From assembly GCF_027579695.1 (NCBI RefSeq), contig NC_083587.1, positions 38,671,732 to 38,735,731 on the forward strand: 64,000 nucleotides of DNA, read 5' to 3'. Below, one piece after another: positions 22,743 through 33,265 of this stretch. The first letter of the stretch is position 1; the number at the start of each line of letters is the position of its first letter. This stretch comes from Neoarius graeffei (lineage: Eukaryota > Chordata > Actinopteri > Siluriformes > Ariidae). The notes beneath the pieces are model-generated. The model saw only the letters and a program-made list of their open reading frames with translations. It had not been told where the DNA came from and searched no databases. Both the position numbers and the translations under genes were made by a program.

Positions 22743-22985
22743 CACACACACTATATACCATATATACACTTCATAAATATCTACATAAATATCTACATAA
22801 ATATGTAATTACAAAAATAAATATCTACTACATACCTATCCCTGTAAATATGAATATATAAACTATCCTCATAAATAAATATATACCATATATACCATAT
22901 ACTAAGTTAGTTCTAATATAACAATCAACCCTATTCTATTTATAGATTTATCCCTCATCGTCCTCCGTTAACATACTTCCTCTTC
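22250..22985 (-). mobile_element. 3' untranslated part of a jockey/CR1-type LINE
   Basis: The AT-rich sequence ending in a plus-strand TTTAATTGAATTTTGAATTT side, with GAAAAAGGAGTGGGAAGAAG near 22400, matches the usual 3' region of fish LINEs of this kind. It contains an AT-rich tandem repeat and a TA microsatellite. The coding part lies beyond the Tc1 insertion at 24743-25405 on the same strand, so both are taken as one LINE split by the Tc1. Confidence 0.55.
22485..22905. repeat. AT-rich tandem repeat (~75 bp unit) with (TA)n run
   Basis: The block TACATACCATATATACACAC then CATAAATATCTATATAAATA, with AATTACAAAAATAAATATAT, recurs about five times. Copy three is interrupted by a (TA)n run at roughly 22679-22738. 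Confidence 0.9.
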
Positions 22986-22987
22986 TA

Positions 22988-24592
22988 CAACCCCGATTCC
23001 AAAAAAGTTGGGACAAAGTACAAATTGTAAATAAAAACGGAATGCAATAATTTACAAATCTCAAAAACTGATATTGTATTCACAATAGAACATAGACAAC
23101 ATATCAAATGTCGAAAGTGAGACATTTTGAAATGTCATGCCAAATATTGGCTCATTTGAAATTTCATGACAGCAACACATCTCAAAAAAGTTGGGACAGG
23201 GGCAATAAGAGGCTGGAAAAGTTAAAGGTACAAAAAAGGAACAGCTGGAGGACCAAATTGCAACTCATTAGGTCAATTAGCAATAGGTCATTAACATGAC
23301 TGGGTATAAAAAGAGCATCTTGGAGTGGCAGCGGCTCTCAGAAGTAAAGATGGGAAGAGGGTTACCAATCCCCCTAATTCTGCACCGACAAATAGTGGAG
23401 CAATATCAGAAAGGAGTTCGACAGTGTAAAATTGCAAAGAGTTTGAACATATCATCATCTACAGTGCATAATATCATCAAAAGATTCAGAGAATCTGGAA
23501 GAATCCCTGTGCGTAAGGGTCAAGGCCGGAAAACCATACTGGGTGCCCGTGATCTTCTGGCTCTTAGACAGCACTGCATCACATACAGGCATGCTTCTGT
23601 ATTGGAAATCACAAAATGGGCTCAGGAATATTTCCAGAGAACATTATCTGTGAACACAATTCACCGTGCCATCCGCCGTTCCCAGCTAAAACTCTATAGT
23701 TCAAAGAAGAAGCCGTATCTAAACATGATCCAGAAGCGCAGACGTCTTCCCTGGGCCAAGGCTCATTTAAAATGGACTGTGGCAAAGTGGAAAACTGTTC
23801 TGTGGTCAGACGAATCAAAATTTGAAGTTCTTTATGGAAATCAGGGACGCCGTGTCATTCGGACTAAAGAGGAGAAGGACGACCCGAGTTGTTATCAGCG
23901 CTCAGTTCAGAAGCCTGCATCTCTGATGGTATGGGGTTACATTAGTGCGTGTGGCACGGGCAGCTTACACATCTGGAAAGACACCATCAATGCTGAAAGG
24001 TATATCCAGGTTCTAGAGCAACATATGCTCCCATCCAGACGACGTCTCTTTCAGGGAAGACCTTGCATTTTCCAACATGACAATGCCAAACCACATACTG
24101 CATCAATTACAGCATCATGGCTGCATAGAAGAAGGGTCCGGGTACTGAACTGGCCAGCCTGCAGTCCAGATCTTTCACCCATAGAAAACACTTGGTGCAT
24201 CATAAAACGGAAGATACGACAAAAAAGACCTGACAGTTGAGCAACTAGAATCCTACATTAGACAAGAATGGGTTAACATTCCTATCCCTAAACTTGAGCA
24301 ACTTGTCTCCTCAGTCCCCAGACGTTTACAGACTGTTGTAAAGAGAAAAGGGGATGTCTCACAGTGGTAAACATGGCCTTGTCCCAACTTTTTTGAGATG
24401 TGTTGTTGTCATGAAATTTAAAAATCACCTAATTTTTTCTCTTTAAATGATACATTTCCTCAGTTTAAACATTTGATATGTCATCTATGTTCTATTCTGA
24501 ATAAAATATGGAATTTTGAAACTTCCACATCATTGCATTCTGTTTTTATTTACAATTTGTACTTTGTCCCAACTTTTTTGGAATCGGGGTTG
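22988..24592 (+). mobile_element. Tc1-like transposon, nearly intact
   Basis: The termini CAACCCCGATTCCAAAAAAG and its inverse at 24573-24592 are flanked by TA (22986-22987, 24593-24594). Long subterminal inverted segments contain a second copy of AAAAAAGTTGGGAC. Length 1605 bp is usual for Tc1. It splits a minus-strand LINE. Confidence 0.95.
23296..24369 (+). pseudogene. Tc1-like transposase with one C-terminal frameshift
   Basis: The frame is open from 23296 to 24240. The likely family start is the Met at 23350 (MGRGLPIPLILHRQIVEQYQ). The N-terminal bipartite helix-turn-helix (QYQKGVRQCKIAKSLNISSS, RKGQGRKT) is followed by a DD34E catalytic domain: first Asp in VLWSDESKFEV, second Asp in IFQHDNAKPHTAS, Glu in DLSPIENTW. 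After KRKIRQKRPDS a stop arises because an A run at 24221-24226 has gained or lost bases. The next frame reads KDLTVEQLESYIRQEWVNI and ends GDVSQW with TAA near 24369, so about 50 C-terminal residues are out of frame. It is one of the best preserved mobile genes in the window and still inactive as read, unless the A run is a sequencing error. Confidence 0.9.
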
Positions 24593-24742
24593 TATATACT
24601 TGTTTAAAAATATTTTTGTACCTTTTTTTAAACAGATTTATATTTGCACTTTGTTTTATTTCTGTCTCCAGTCTGTTCCATAAAGTCATCCCACAGCTCG
24701 ATATGCACGTTTTTCATATTTGTTCGAACCTTTGGGTTTTTT

Positions 24743-25470
24743 TTAATTTAGGTCTCCCCTTAGATTATATCCCCCCTCTCTCTCACTAAACATTCCTTGT
24801 ATATTTTTTGGCAATAGATTATTTCTCGCTTTGTACATTATTTGTGCTGTTCTGAATTTGACCAGATCCATAAATTTCAACATGTGTGATTTTATGAACA
24901 GTGAGTTTGTATGATCTCTGTATCCTGTTTTGTTTATTGTCCTTATTGCTCTTTTCTGTATTGTACATATCGGCTGCAGAGTGGTTTTGTAGGCGTTTCC
25001 CCAGACTTCGACACAGTAAGTCAGATATGGCAAAAATAACGCGTAATATAAAGTATGCAAAGATTTGCAATCAAGAATATGTTTTGTTTTCCAAAGAATT
25101 GTCGAGCACTTTGCCAGTTTTGCTTGTATGTATCCTACATGAGGTTTCCAGCAAACTTTATGATCCAAAATCACACCAAGAAATTTAATTTCCTGTACCA
25201 TTTCTATCTTAGTATTGTCTATTATCAATTCTACATTACAATCTATTTTGTGTCTCCCAAACATGATCTTTGTTTTGCTTAGATTTAATGATAATTTATT
25301 TTTGTCAAACCATAGTTTTAGTTTATTTATTTCAGTTGTGATTGTCTCCAAAGTCTGCTGCAAATTCTCACCGGAACAAAAAATATTGGTGTCGTCTGCA
25401 AACAAAAATTTCAGTACTTGTCAAATTCTACATATGTCATTGATATGTAATATGAATAATTTTGACACAT
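24743..25470 (-). mobile_element. LINE reverse transcriptase C-terminal half (jockey/CR1 superfamily)
   Basis: The 220-codon frame 25405-24743 begins MFADDTNIFCSGENLQQTLE, i.e. the FADD catalytic pair of the reverse transcriptase. It continues with NKLSLNLSKTKIMFG, EIKFLGVILDHKVCWKPHVG (thumb region), YYALFLPYLTYCVEVWGNAY and RAIRTINKTGYRDHT. Upstream, 25406-25470 holds LFILHINDICRI and a stop in frame, where the family has QGS.LGPLLFILYIND. The 5' end is truncated near 25470. The fingers domain and endonuclease are absent. Confidence 0.8.
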
Positions 25471-26159
25471 TGTTAAAACTGGCTTGAGCATGGGAATCGG
25501 CCTAGCAGGAAGTTTCCACCTGTTTTTCCACGTGTATTTCTTCCCAAGTGTGCCATCTGTGTAGGCGTACCTGTAGTTTAAAAGCAAGGCCACTCAGTCT
25601 CTCCTTGTCTGTCTTCTGAGTCCTGCTCGTAGCCATTGAGAACACTAGTCTGATCAACAGTAAGACTTCAGAAAACATCGAAAATATTCTGGTAAGCATT
25701 AGTGGCTGATCTTTTTCATATTTTTTCAGTAGTAACTAATGCTACTACCACTACCAGGGCCGTCGACAGGGGGGGACAACCGGGTATTTTGTCCCGGGCC
25801 CAGGCATGAGGGGGGGCCCAGAACTGGTCCCTCATGAAGATGCCATTAATCATTCTGTTTCATTTCAAAATGTGTTGATTTGGGGGAGAAAAATGTGCTA
25901 TATTTGCATTCAGTGAATGATTTCTGGTTCTTTTGCCTTTATTGTCTTCGAAAATAGATTCAAGAACCCACCTACCACCCCTAATGCAGAAATGGTTTGG
26001 TCTTTGATTAAGGCGCCAAATAACATGGCACTATTCCATCATAACGCTTCGACAATAAGAGTGCGAGCTTGTTTGCCAACATGCACAAGTCAGGAGCAAA
26101 GAAAAGAGAAAAAGAGATGAAGAAGCCAAGAGCCTCAGGGGCTCACTGCATAGATATTT

Positions 26160-26296
26160 TAGAAAAGATTCAGATGATGGGGATAGATTAGGGATAAAAT
26201 TAGCTCATGTTTTAAGTCGTTCAAATTCTGTAAAGCTGCTTTGCGACAATGTTTATTGTTAAAAGCGCTATACAAATAAACTTGATTTGATTTGAT
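26160..26296 (+). repeat. LINE 3' tail with TTGAT-rich terminus
   Basis: GTAAAGCTGCTTTGCGACAA then AAAGCGCTATACAAATAAAC and repeated TTGATTTGAT are the widespread 3' end of a fish LINE family. Only the tail is present. Confidence 0.7.
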
Positions 26297-27142
26297 GATG
26301 CAGCAGGTGGTGAAGGCAGTGGGGCAGCTGAGCCAGGTAAGACACAGATAACTTTTTTCCAGCCCCGTAATATATCCCCAGCACGCGCGACGCGCCATTC
26401 ATAATTATAAAGTAGGGGATAGCAGGGTACACTGAGTGAACACTGAAATGCACAGGGCATTGAATTATTTCATAAACATATCGGTTTAATAACACTGTGT
26501 TGCATATATCTCAATGAAGCAAAGAATAGCACATTGGCCCGCAATCATATCCAAATGTTTTAGGCATGCTTGCTGAGCTGCGCTGAGCTGGACTCCGGTT
26601 AGCTGAAAGCCCGTGGAACGCTGCCTCTTGTTAATTAAACCTTATTTTGTTGGAAATCATCCCGTGTAGATACGACGGCATGTGAAATTGCCAGCTAGAT
26701 AGAGTTTAATGTAACGAATGGGCTATAAATGGGGTGTTTTGAGGTTAGTCTGTTGCAAAACATTAAACTTTCACTTAGACTGGATACTCTTCAAACAATT
26801 CCCTTGCTCAAGTGAAAAATGATAGGCCTGTATGAAAAGCGCAATTAATGAAAGTAGCCTAATAAGCCCTAAATGAATAAAACAACCTCTGTTTTATTGT
26901 TGTTGCTTACACGTTAAGATTTTGAAATCTTCTCGGTCCAGTTCTATATCCAGGGAACGTTGTAATCCTTTTGGTTTATCCGTAATAAACGTGTCAGCCC
27001 CCAGGTCAGATAGGCTAATGTTACGTGGTTGGGAGGGTGTCAATTTTTTTTTGTAACATTCTAAATCGAGTACGGAAAGGACGTTTATGAATAACAAGAC
27101 AAAAAAATACACTGAAAAACTCACTGTACACATCACTAGTGG

Positions 27143-27481
27143 CACACACGGACTGGCCATCGGGAGTAGCGGGAGTTTTCCCGGTGGGCAGGTGGTTCAG
27201 CGTGGGCCGGCGGAGAAAAAAAAAAAAACAGTTGCGCGCTGGCCTTTAATATGATAAGCAATGTTAACAGTTTCTTTAAGAAACTGTTAACATTGCTTAT
27301 TACAGTTGCGCGCTGGCCTTTAATATGATAAGCTAATAGTTTCTTAAAGAAACTGTTAACATTGCTTATCATATTAAAGGCCAGCGCGCAACTGTTTTTT
27401 TTTTTTTTCTCCGCCGGCCCACGCTGAACCACCAGCCCACCGGGAAAACTCCCGTTACTCCCAATGGCCAGTCCGTGTGTG
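27143..27481. mobile_element. Foldback hAT MITE, 339 bp
   Basis: It starts CACACACGGACTGGCCAT and ends with the inverse, TGGCCAGTCCGTGTGTG. The 8 bp flanks ACTAGTGG at 27135-27142 and 27482-27489 are exact. Nearly the whole element is self-complementary: the GGCCGGCGGAG + poly-A block on the left pairs with poly-T + CTCCGCCGGCC on the right. The middle repeats GCGCGCTGGCCTTTAATATG and the hairpin TTTCTTTAAGAAA. Confidence 0.9.
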
Positions 27482-27589
27482 ACTAGTGGTGATGCTTCTA
27501 TGTTCAGATTTTGGGAAAGCCATAACTCCGTTCTCATTGAGGCCCAGTTCCATCCAGTAAACAATCATTTTGGTTTATCAACTACCTGC

Positions 27590-27729
27590 GCTCAAACATG
27601 TCACAGGAGAGGCTCAATGGGCTGGCTATGCTCTCTATAGAGCGCGAACTTGCAAAGAAGCTGGACTTCAATGACCTTATTGACGACTTTGCCACAGCAA
27701 AAGTCCGGCGCATTGCATTTCGCACCTGA
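27590..27729 (+). pseudogene. hAT transposase C-terminus (ZMYM1/TTF-hAT type)
   Basis: The plus strand reads MSQERLNGLAMLSIERELAK then KLDFNDLIDDFATAKVRRI and a stop. This is the end of the hAT C-terminal dimerisation domain. It lies just inside the right terminus of the 25755-27998 element, as expected for a deletion derivative of an autonomous copy. Confidence 0.75.
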
Positions 27730-27998
27730 ATAGTTGCAGACTAAGGAAATGTTCAAACTGTAAATATGTTGAAATGTTGAAATAAAATGGTTGACTGTTA
27801 TAATGGGCTTGGAATACCTGTTATTTAAGGGTTGGAGTGAGACTGTGAAAAGAGGGGTTGGGTGTGGGTGGTTGCTGTGTGGCGATGTGCGTGCGCGCGT
27901 ATGTGTGTGTGTGTGGGGGGGGGGCACTCAGATTATTTGGGGGGGGGGCCACTCAGATTATTTTGTCCCGGGCCCAGCCAAAGCTGTCAACGGCCCTG

Positions 27999-28365
27999 AC
28001 CACTACTACTGTTACTACTAACAATACTACTACTAACACTACTATAACACTACTACTACTGCAAATACTAATACTATTCATTTGGCCTTGACAGTATGAA
28101 GTTTTATCATTCATTACTCAGACCTTCCACCATTACAAAGAATTTCAACAGAAATCAAATCACTATGAAAACTCTACTTGTCTCATGGTCTTCCTCCTTT
28201 TCTCAATCCCTAATCATCTCACTCACTCATTCTCTCTCTTTCTCTTAGTCATTCACATAGTCACTCACTCACTTGTATATTCACTCACTTATTCACTCAT
28301 TCAGACACTCACATATTCGCTCACTGATTTTCTTACATTCACTCTCTCACTATCATAGTCACTTA
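27999..28365. repeat. Simple repeats: (ACT)n and CACTCA-rich minisatellite
   Basis: ACTACTACT-type triplets lie at 28000-28080 and words such as TCACTCACTCATTC from about 28195 to 28365. The latter continue beyond the Tc1 insertion at 34329-34460. Confidence 0.85.
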
Positions 28366-28640
28366 CTAGTGCATCTCAAAAAATTAGAATACCATGAACA
28401 AAGTTCCTTTTTTTCATAATTTAATTCAAAAAGGTAAACTTTCATATATTCTATATTCATTACATGTAAAGTGAAATATTTAAAGCCTTTTTTGTTTTAA
28501 TTTTGATGATTATGGCTTATAGCTCATGAAAATCAGAAATACAGTATCTCAAATTATTAGAATATTCCCTAAGATCAATCAAAAAAAGGATTTACAATAC
28601 AGAAATGTCCAACTTCTGAAAAGTATATTCATTTATACAC

Positions 28641-29583
28641 TCAGTACTTGGTTGGGGCTCCTTTACCATGAATTACTGCATCAATGCGGTGTGGCATGGA
28701 GGTGATCAGTCTGTGGCACTGCTGAGGTGTTATTGAAGCCCAGGTTACTTTGATAGTGGCCTTCAGCGTATCTGTATTTTTGGCTCGGGTGTTTCTCATC
28801 TTCCTCTTGACAATACCCCATAGATTCTCTATGGGGTTCAAGTCAGACAAGTTGGCTGGCCAATCAAACACAGTAATATCATGGTCAGCAAACCATTTGG
28901 TCGTAGTTTTGGCACTGTGGGTAGGTGCTAAGTCCTGCTGGAAAAGAAAATCAGCATCTCCAAAAAGCTCATCAGCAGATGGAAGCACAAAGTGCTCTAA
29001 AATCTCCTGGTAGATGGCTGTGTTGACTTTGGACTTGATAAAATACAGTGGACCAACACCAGCAGATGACATGGCACCCCAAATCATCACAGACTGTGGA
29101 AACTTCACACTGGGCTTCAAACACCTTGGATTCTGTGCCTCTCCACTCTTCCTCCAGACTCTAGAACCATGATTTCCAAATTAAATGCAAAATGTACTTT
29201 CATCTGAAAAGAGGACTTTGGACCACTGAGCAACAGTCCATTTCTTTCTCTCCTTAGCCCAGATAAGACACTTCTGACATTGTTTCTGGCTCAGGAGTAG
29301 CTTGATATTAGGAATGCGAAAGTTGTATCCCCTTTCTTGAAGATGTCTGTTCGTGATGGGTCTTGATAGACTGACATCAGCCTCAGTCCACTCCTTGTGA
29401 AGCTCTCCCAAGTTCTTGAATCAACTTTTCTTGACAATCCTCTCAAGACTGCGGCCATCCCTGTTGCTTGTGCACCTTTTCCAGCCACCCTTTTCAGCAA
29501 TGACCTTTCGTGGCTTACCCTCCTTGTGGAGGGCATCAGTGATCATCTTCTGGACAACAGTCAAGTCAGCAGTCTTCCCCATG
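28641..29583 (-). pseudogene. Tc1-like transposase (broken)
   Basis: Minus-strand pieces run from 29583 (MGKTADLT-like start) through 29536-29291, 29411-29181 (KERKKWTVAQWSKVLFSDES, first catalytic Asp) to 29120-28641 (PQSVMIWGAMSSAGVGPLYF, DFLFQQDLAPTHSAKTT with the second Asp, LNPIENLWGIVKRKMRN with the Glu, ending VIHGKGAPTKY). At least two stops (after STFCI and near 29410) and frame changes disrupt it. Confidence 0.85.
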
Positions 29584-29983
29584 ATTGTGGTTGTGTGTAC
29601 TGAACTAGACCGAGAGATACACTGTGTTCATACTGTTTTACTCAAACTCGAAATGAAATATTCTAATATTTTGAGATGGGTTTTTTTTATGTTTTTGTAC
29701 TGTATGCCATACTGATTAAAATTAAAATAGAAAAATGCTTGAAACATTTTAGTTTATGTGCAGGGGCGGTTCTAGCCATTTTGGGGCCCTAGGCGAAATA
29801 CAGACATGGGGCCCTCAAAAGTCAGTCTTGAAACACACATACAGAATAATGGTCATCCCTACTTGGCACATGCCTTATCTCCTTGCTGTAAATTCAGAAA
29901 AAAAAGATAGCAAACTGCCAATAACAATGTGCCCCAAATAAGCTCCACAGTGAAACAGGTTTGAGATTACTCCAGCATTTGCC

Positions 29984-30038
29984 AAAATTCTGACCCTGTA
30001 GAACAGGATAAAGCGGCTAGAGATAATGAGATGAGACT
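29984..30038 (+). repeat. SINE 3' tail fragment
   Basis: CTGACCCTGTAGAACAGGAT then AAAGCGGCTAGAGATAATGA is the last ~50 bp of the tRNA-derived SINE found elsewhere in the window. Confidence 0.8.
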
Positions 30039-30204
30039 GACAGTGTTTATTGCTCAGATCTAACCAGAAAGAGAGAGAGCGGCAAGGCAAACAACAGAAG
30101 AAGAGACAGTAGACAGAGAGAGAGACAATTTTAAGAGAGTCAATCTCCATATTTTAATAAAACAAGGATATCTGAAATCCAATTATTATTTTTACTTCAC
30201 AGAT

Positions 30205-30340
30205 ACATATTACCAGATATAAAATGATCTTATTCTTATCAGAAGTAGAACACAAATGGATCCATATTACCAGATACACATTACCAGAGAGACAAAATGA
30301 TCTTACTGTTATCAGAACTACAACACAAATGGATATTACT
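30205..30340. repeat. Tandem duplication, ~75 bp unit
   Basis: ATATTACCAGATA, AAATGATCTTA, TTATCAGAA and ACACAAATGGAT recur in the same order in two adjacent copies. Confidence 0.8.
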
Positions 30341-31013
30341 CTATCGAAACCTCTACATTTCAATGGGATAAGACTGATGCCAAGATAAATGTACGAGAGA
30401 GAGAGAGTTTGTGTGTGTGTGACAGAGAGTGAGTGAGGAAGGGAGGGAGAGAGCCATTTAATGACAGGCAATACAGTGGTTGAGAGAGATACAGAGGGAT
30501 TGTGAGTTTGTAAAGGATGCAGCCAGTACATTATTGAAATGTCCTTAATCTTCAAAATTCCATTGTTCTGGCTTTGATCTGTTCGACCTGTTGCCCTCAG
30601 GGAGGCACTACAGGTGCATCAGGACAAAGACAAATCGATTAAAAAACAGCTTCTTTCCAAAAGCCATAACCGCCCTGAACTCAGATATGCTCTGACATTA
30701 TAGTTTATTTACTTTACTATTTACTAATTTATAATGTGCAGTACTTTATAAGGTGACTCTCTCTGTGCAATACCTCACTCCATAATGTGAAACGCAACAC
30801 ATGCACCTCAGGACTGTGCACCTTACACACAGCACATACACCTCAGGACTGTGCACCTTACACACAGCACATGCACCTCAGGACTGTGCACCTTACACAC
30901 AGCACATACACCTCAGGACTGTGCACCTTACACACAGCACATACACCTCAGGACTGTGCACCTTACACACAGCACATACACCTCAGGACTGTGCACCTTA
31001 CACACAGCACATA

Positions 31014-32620
31014 CAGTGGTGCTTGAAAGTTTGTGAACCCTTTAGAATTTTCTATATTTCTGCATAAATATGACCTAAAACATCATCAGATTTTCACACA
31101 AGTCCTAAAAGTAGATAAAGAGAACCCAGTTAAATAAATGAGGCAAAAATATTATACTTGGTCATTTATTTATTGAGGAAAATGATCCAATATTACATAT
31201 CTGTGAGTGGCAAAAGTATGTGAACCTCTAGGATTAGCAGTTAATTTGAAGGTGAAATTAGTCAGGTGTTTTCAATCAATGGGATGACAATCAGGTGTGA
31301 GTGGGCACCCTGTTTTATTTAAAGAACAGGGATCTATCAAAGTCTGATCTTCACAACACATGTTTGTGGAAGTGTATCATGGCACGAACAAAGGAGATTT
31401 CTGAGGACCTCAGAAAAAGCGTTGTTGATGCTCATCAGACTGGAAAAGGTTACAAAACCATCTCTAAAGAGTTTGGACTCCACCAATCCACAGTCAAAAA
31501 GATTGTGTACAAATGGAGGAAATTCAAGACCATTGTTACTCTCCCCAGGAGTAGTCGACCAACAAAGATCACTCCAAGAGCAAGGCGTGTAATAGTCAGC
31601 AAGGTCACAAAGGACCCCAGGGTAACTTCTAAGCAACTGAAGGCCTCTCTCACATTGGCTAATGTTAATGTTCATGAGTCCACCATCAGGAGAACACTGA
31701 ACAACAATGGTGTGCATGGCAGGGTTGCAAGGAGAAAGCCACTGCTCTCCAAAAAGAACATTGCTGCTCGTCTGCAGTTTGCTAAAGATCATGTGGACAA
31801 GCCAGAAGGCTATTGGAAGAATGTTTCGTGGACGGATGAGACCAAAATAGAAGTTTTTGGTTTAAATGAGAAGCGTTATGTTTGGAGAAAGGAAAACACT
31901 GCATTCCAGCATAAGAACCTTATCCCATCTGTGAAACATGGTGGTGGGAGTATCATGGTTTGGGCATGTTTTGCTGTATCTGGGCCAGGACGGCTTACCA
32001 TCATTGATGGAACAATGAATTCTGAATTATACCAGCAAATTCTAAAGGAAAATGTCAGGACATCTGTCCATGAACTGAATCTCAAGAGAAGGTGGGTCAT
32101 GCAGCAAGACAACGACCCTAAGCACACAAGTCACTCTACCAAAGAATAATTAAAGAAGAATAAAGTTCATGTTTTGGAATGGCCAAGTCAAAGTCCTGAC
32201 CTTAATCCAATCGAAATGTTGTGGAAGGACCTGAAGTGAGCAGTTCATGTGAGGAAACCCACCAACATCCCAGAGTTGAAGCTGTTCTGTACGGAGGAAT
32301 GAGCTAAAATTCCTCCAAGCCGGTGTGCAGGACTGATCAACAGTTACCACAAACGTTTAGTTGCAGTTATTGCTGCACAAGGGGGTCACACCAGATACTG
32401 AAAGCAAAGGTTCACATACTTTTGCCACTCACATATGTAATATTGGATCATTTTCCTCAATAAATAAATGACCAAGTATAATATTTTTTGTCTCATTTGT
32501 TTAACTGGGTTCTCTTTATCTACTTTTAGGATTTGTGTGAAAATCTGATGTTGTTTTAGGTCATATTTATGCAGAAATATAGAAAATTCTAAAGGGTTCA
32601 CAAACTTTCAAGCACCACTG
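31014..32620 (+). mobile_element. Tc1-like transposon (CAGTGGTGCTTGAAAG family), copy A
   Basis: Terminus CAGTGGTGCTTGAAAGTTTG and its exact-type inverse at 32601-32620, flanked by TA. A second inverted motif, GTGGCAAAAGTATGTGAACC, lies subterminally. Length 1607 bp, essentially full length. Confidence 0.95.
31379..32401 (+). pseudogene. Tc1-like transposase, copy A (three stops)
   Basis: The start [20 protein letters not shown] is the family start. Two helix-turn-helix motifs precede the DD34E domain: first Asp in VSWTDETKIEV, second in VMQQDNDPKHTS, Glu in [12 protein letters not shown]. The frame is open to 32149, where Trp is replaced by a stop (SHSTKE-stop-LKKNK). Two more stops follow near 32237 and 32300, and the protein should end QGGHTRY at 32401. 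The first two thirds are therefore intact and the last third is closed off. The listed upstream Met at 31301 is in frame but not part of the family protein. Confidence 0.9.
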
Positions 32621-32984
32621 TACACCTCAGGACTGTGCACCTTACACACAGCACACACACCTCAGGACTGTGCACCTTACCCCCCCTTTTTATTGTATTA
32701 ATTTTTTATTTATTTAATTAATTATTTTTTTTTCTTTTTTCCCCCTTCCCCTCTCTCTCTCTCTACACGCTGTTTGCACTGTTATTGGAGATGCTTTAAT
32801 CTCATTGTACATGTGTATAGTGACAATAAAGGCATTCTATCTATCTTCTATTCCATAATGGGGTGTAGGTGGGTGGGTGTGAGTGTGTGTGTGAGAGAGA
32901 GTTTGTGTGTGTGTGAGAGAGAGGTATGAGTTTTTAAAGGTTGCAGCCAGTACATTACTGAAAAGTCCTTAATCTCCAAATGTC

Positions 32985-33200
32985 CATTGTTCATCATAAT
33001 CATATGAGAAAGAAAGTCCTACTTGAAAGTCTACCTCCTCCACACGAACACATTCCTCAACAGCGGAGGTTGAGGCTGTAGCAGACTCAGGCGATTTGAA
33101 AAAGGTAGTTAGTTTCAGAAGTACAGCTGCATTCTTTTTGCTTTGTGCCCTTTTTTCCGTTTAGCGCAAAGACTCTCATAACTGCGCTTCATCTTGTTTA
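32985..33200 (-). pseudogene. hAT transposase N-terminus
   Basis: The minus strand reads MKRSYESLR, a stop, then TEKRAQSKKNAAVLLKLTTF and FKSPESATASTSAVEE. The K-R-x-x-S start with a Lys/Arg stretch and L-x-x-F-F is the usual beginning of ZMYM1/TTF-type hAT proteins. It lies near the right end of the 29761-34221 element, so that hAT was transcribed leftward. Confidence 0.5.
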
Positions 33201-33265
33201 CGGTTCCCGCTGCTTTGGTTTGAATTTCAGTCGCGCACCTGTCTACGTCATCAGATCATAGACTA

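Larger units (their letters stand above)
25755..27998 (+). mobile_element. hAT element, 2244 bp, internally deleted
   Basis: The termini are CAGGGCCGTCGACAGG and, inverted at the right end, CAGGGCCGTTGACAGC. Each is followed by a CCCGGGACAAAAT-like block. Exact 8 bp flanks ACCACTAC lie at 25747-25754 and 27999-28006. Inside are a LINE tail, a foldback MITE and a transposase C-terminus. Confidence 0.9.
30804..32680. repeat. 35 bp minisatellite, 6 + ~1.6 copies, interrupted by a Tc1
   Basis: The unit is CACCTCAGGACTGTGCACCT followed by TACACACAGCACATA. Six head-to-tail copies start at 30804, 30839, 30874, 30909, 30944 and 30979. A further copy and a part resume at 32623. The Tc1 inserted at the TA of the sixth unit. 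Confidence 0.95.
30560..32860 (+). mobile_element. LINE 3' terminus, split by a Tc1
   Basis: Near 30575-30700 the plus strand codes for LLPSGRHYRCIRTKTNRLKN followed by FFPKAITALNS, the conserved end of a fish LINE polyprotein. The 3' untranslated region holds the 35 bp minisatellite and resumes after the Tc1, ending GACAATAAAGGCATTCTATC near 32850, the typical LINE tail with ATCT/ATTCT-like repeats. The 5' part is missing. Confidence 0.7.

Noticed and set aside
30804..31013. Regular 35 bp direct repeats, CRISPR-like at first sight
   Set aside because: Repeats are head to tail with no unique spacers, in eukaryotic DNA. They are a minisatellite in a LINE 3' region.
30787..31067. Overlapping ORFs of 60-88 codons with HLRTVHLTHSTYTS-type repeats
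   Set aside because: All three arise because the 35 bp repeat is stop-free in several frames. There is no start context or homology.
31301..31378. In-frame upstream Met of Tc1 copy A ([10 protein letters not shown]...)
   Set aside because: The other copies start at MARTKEIS. The extra 26 codons come from the 5' leader and are not conserved as protein.
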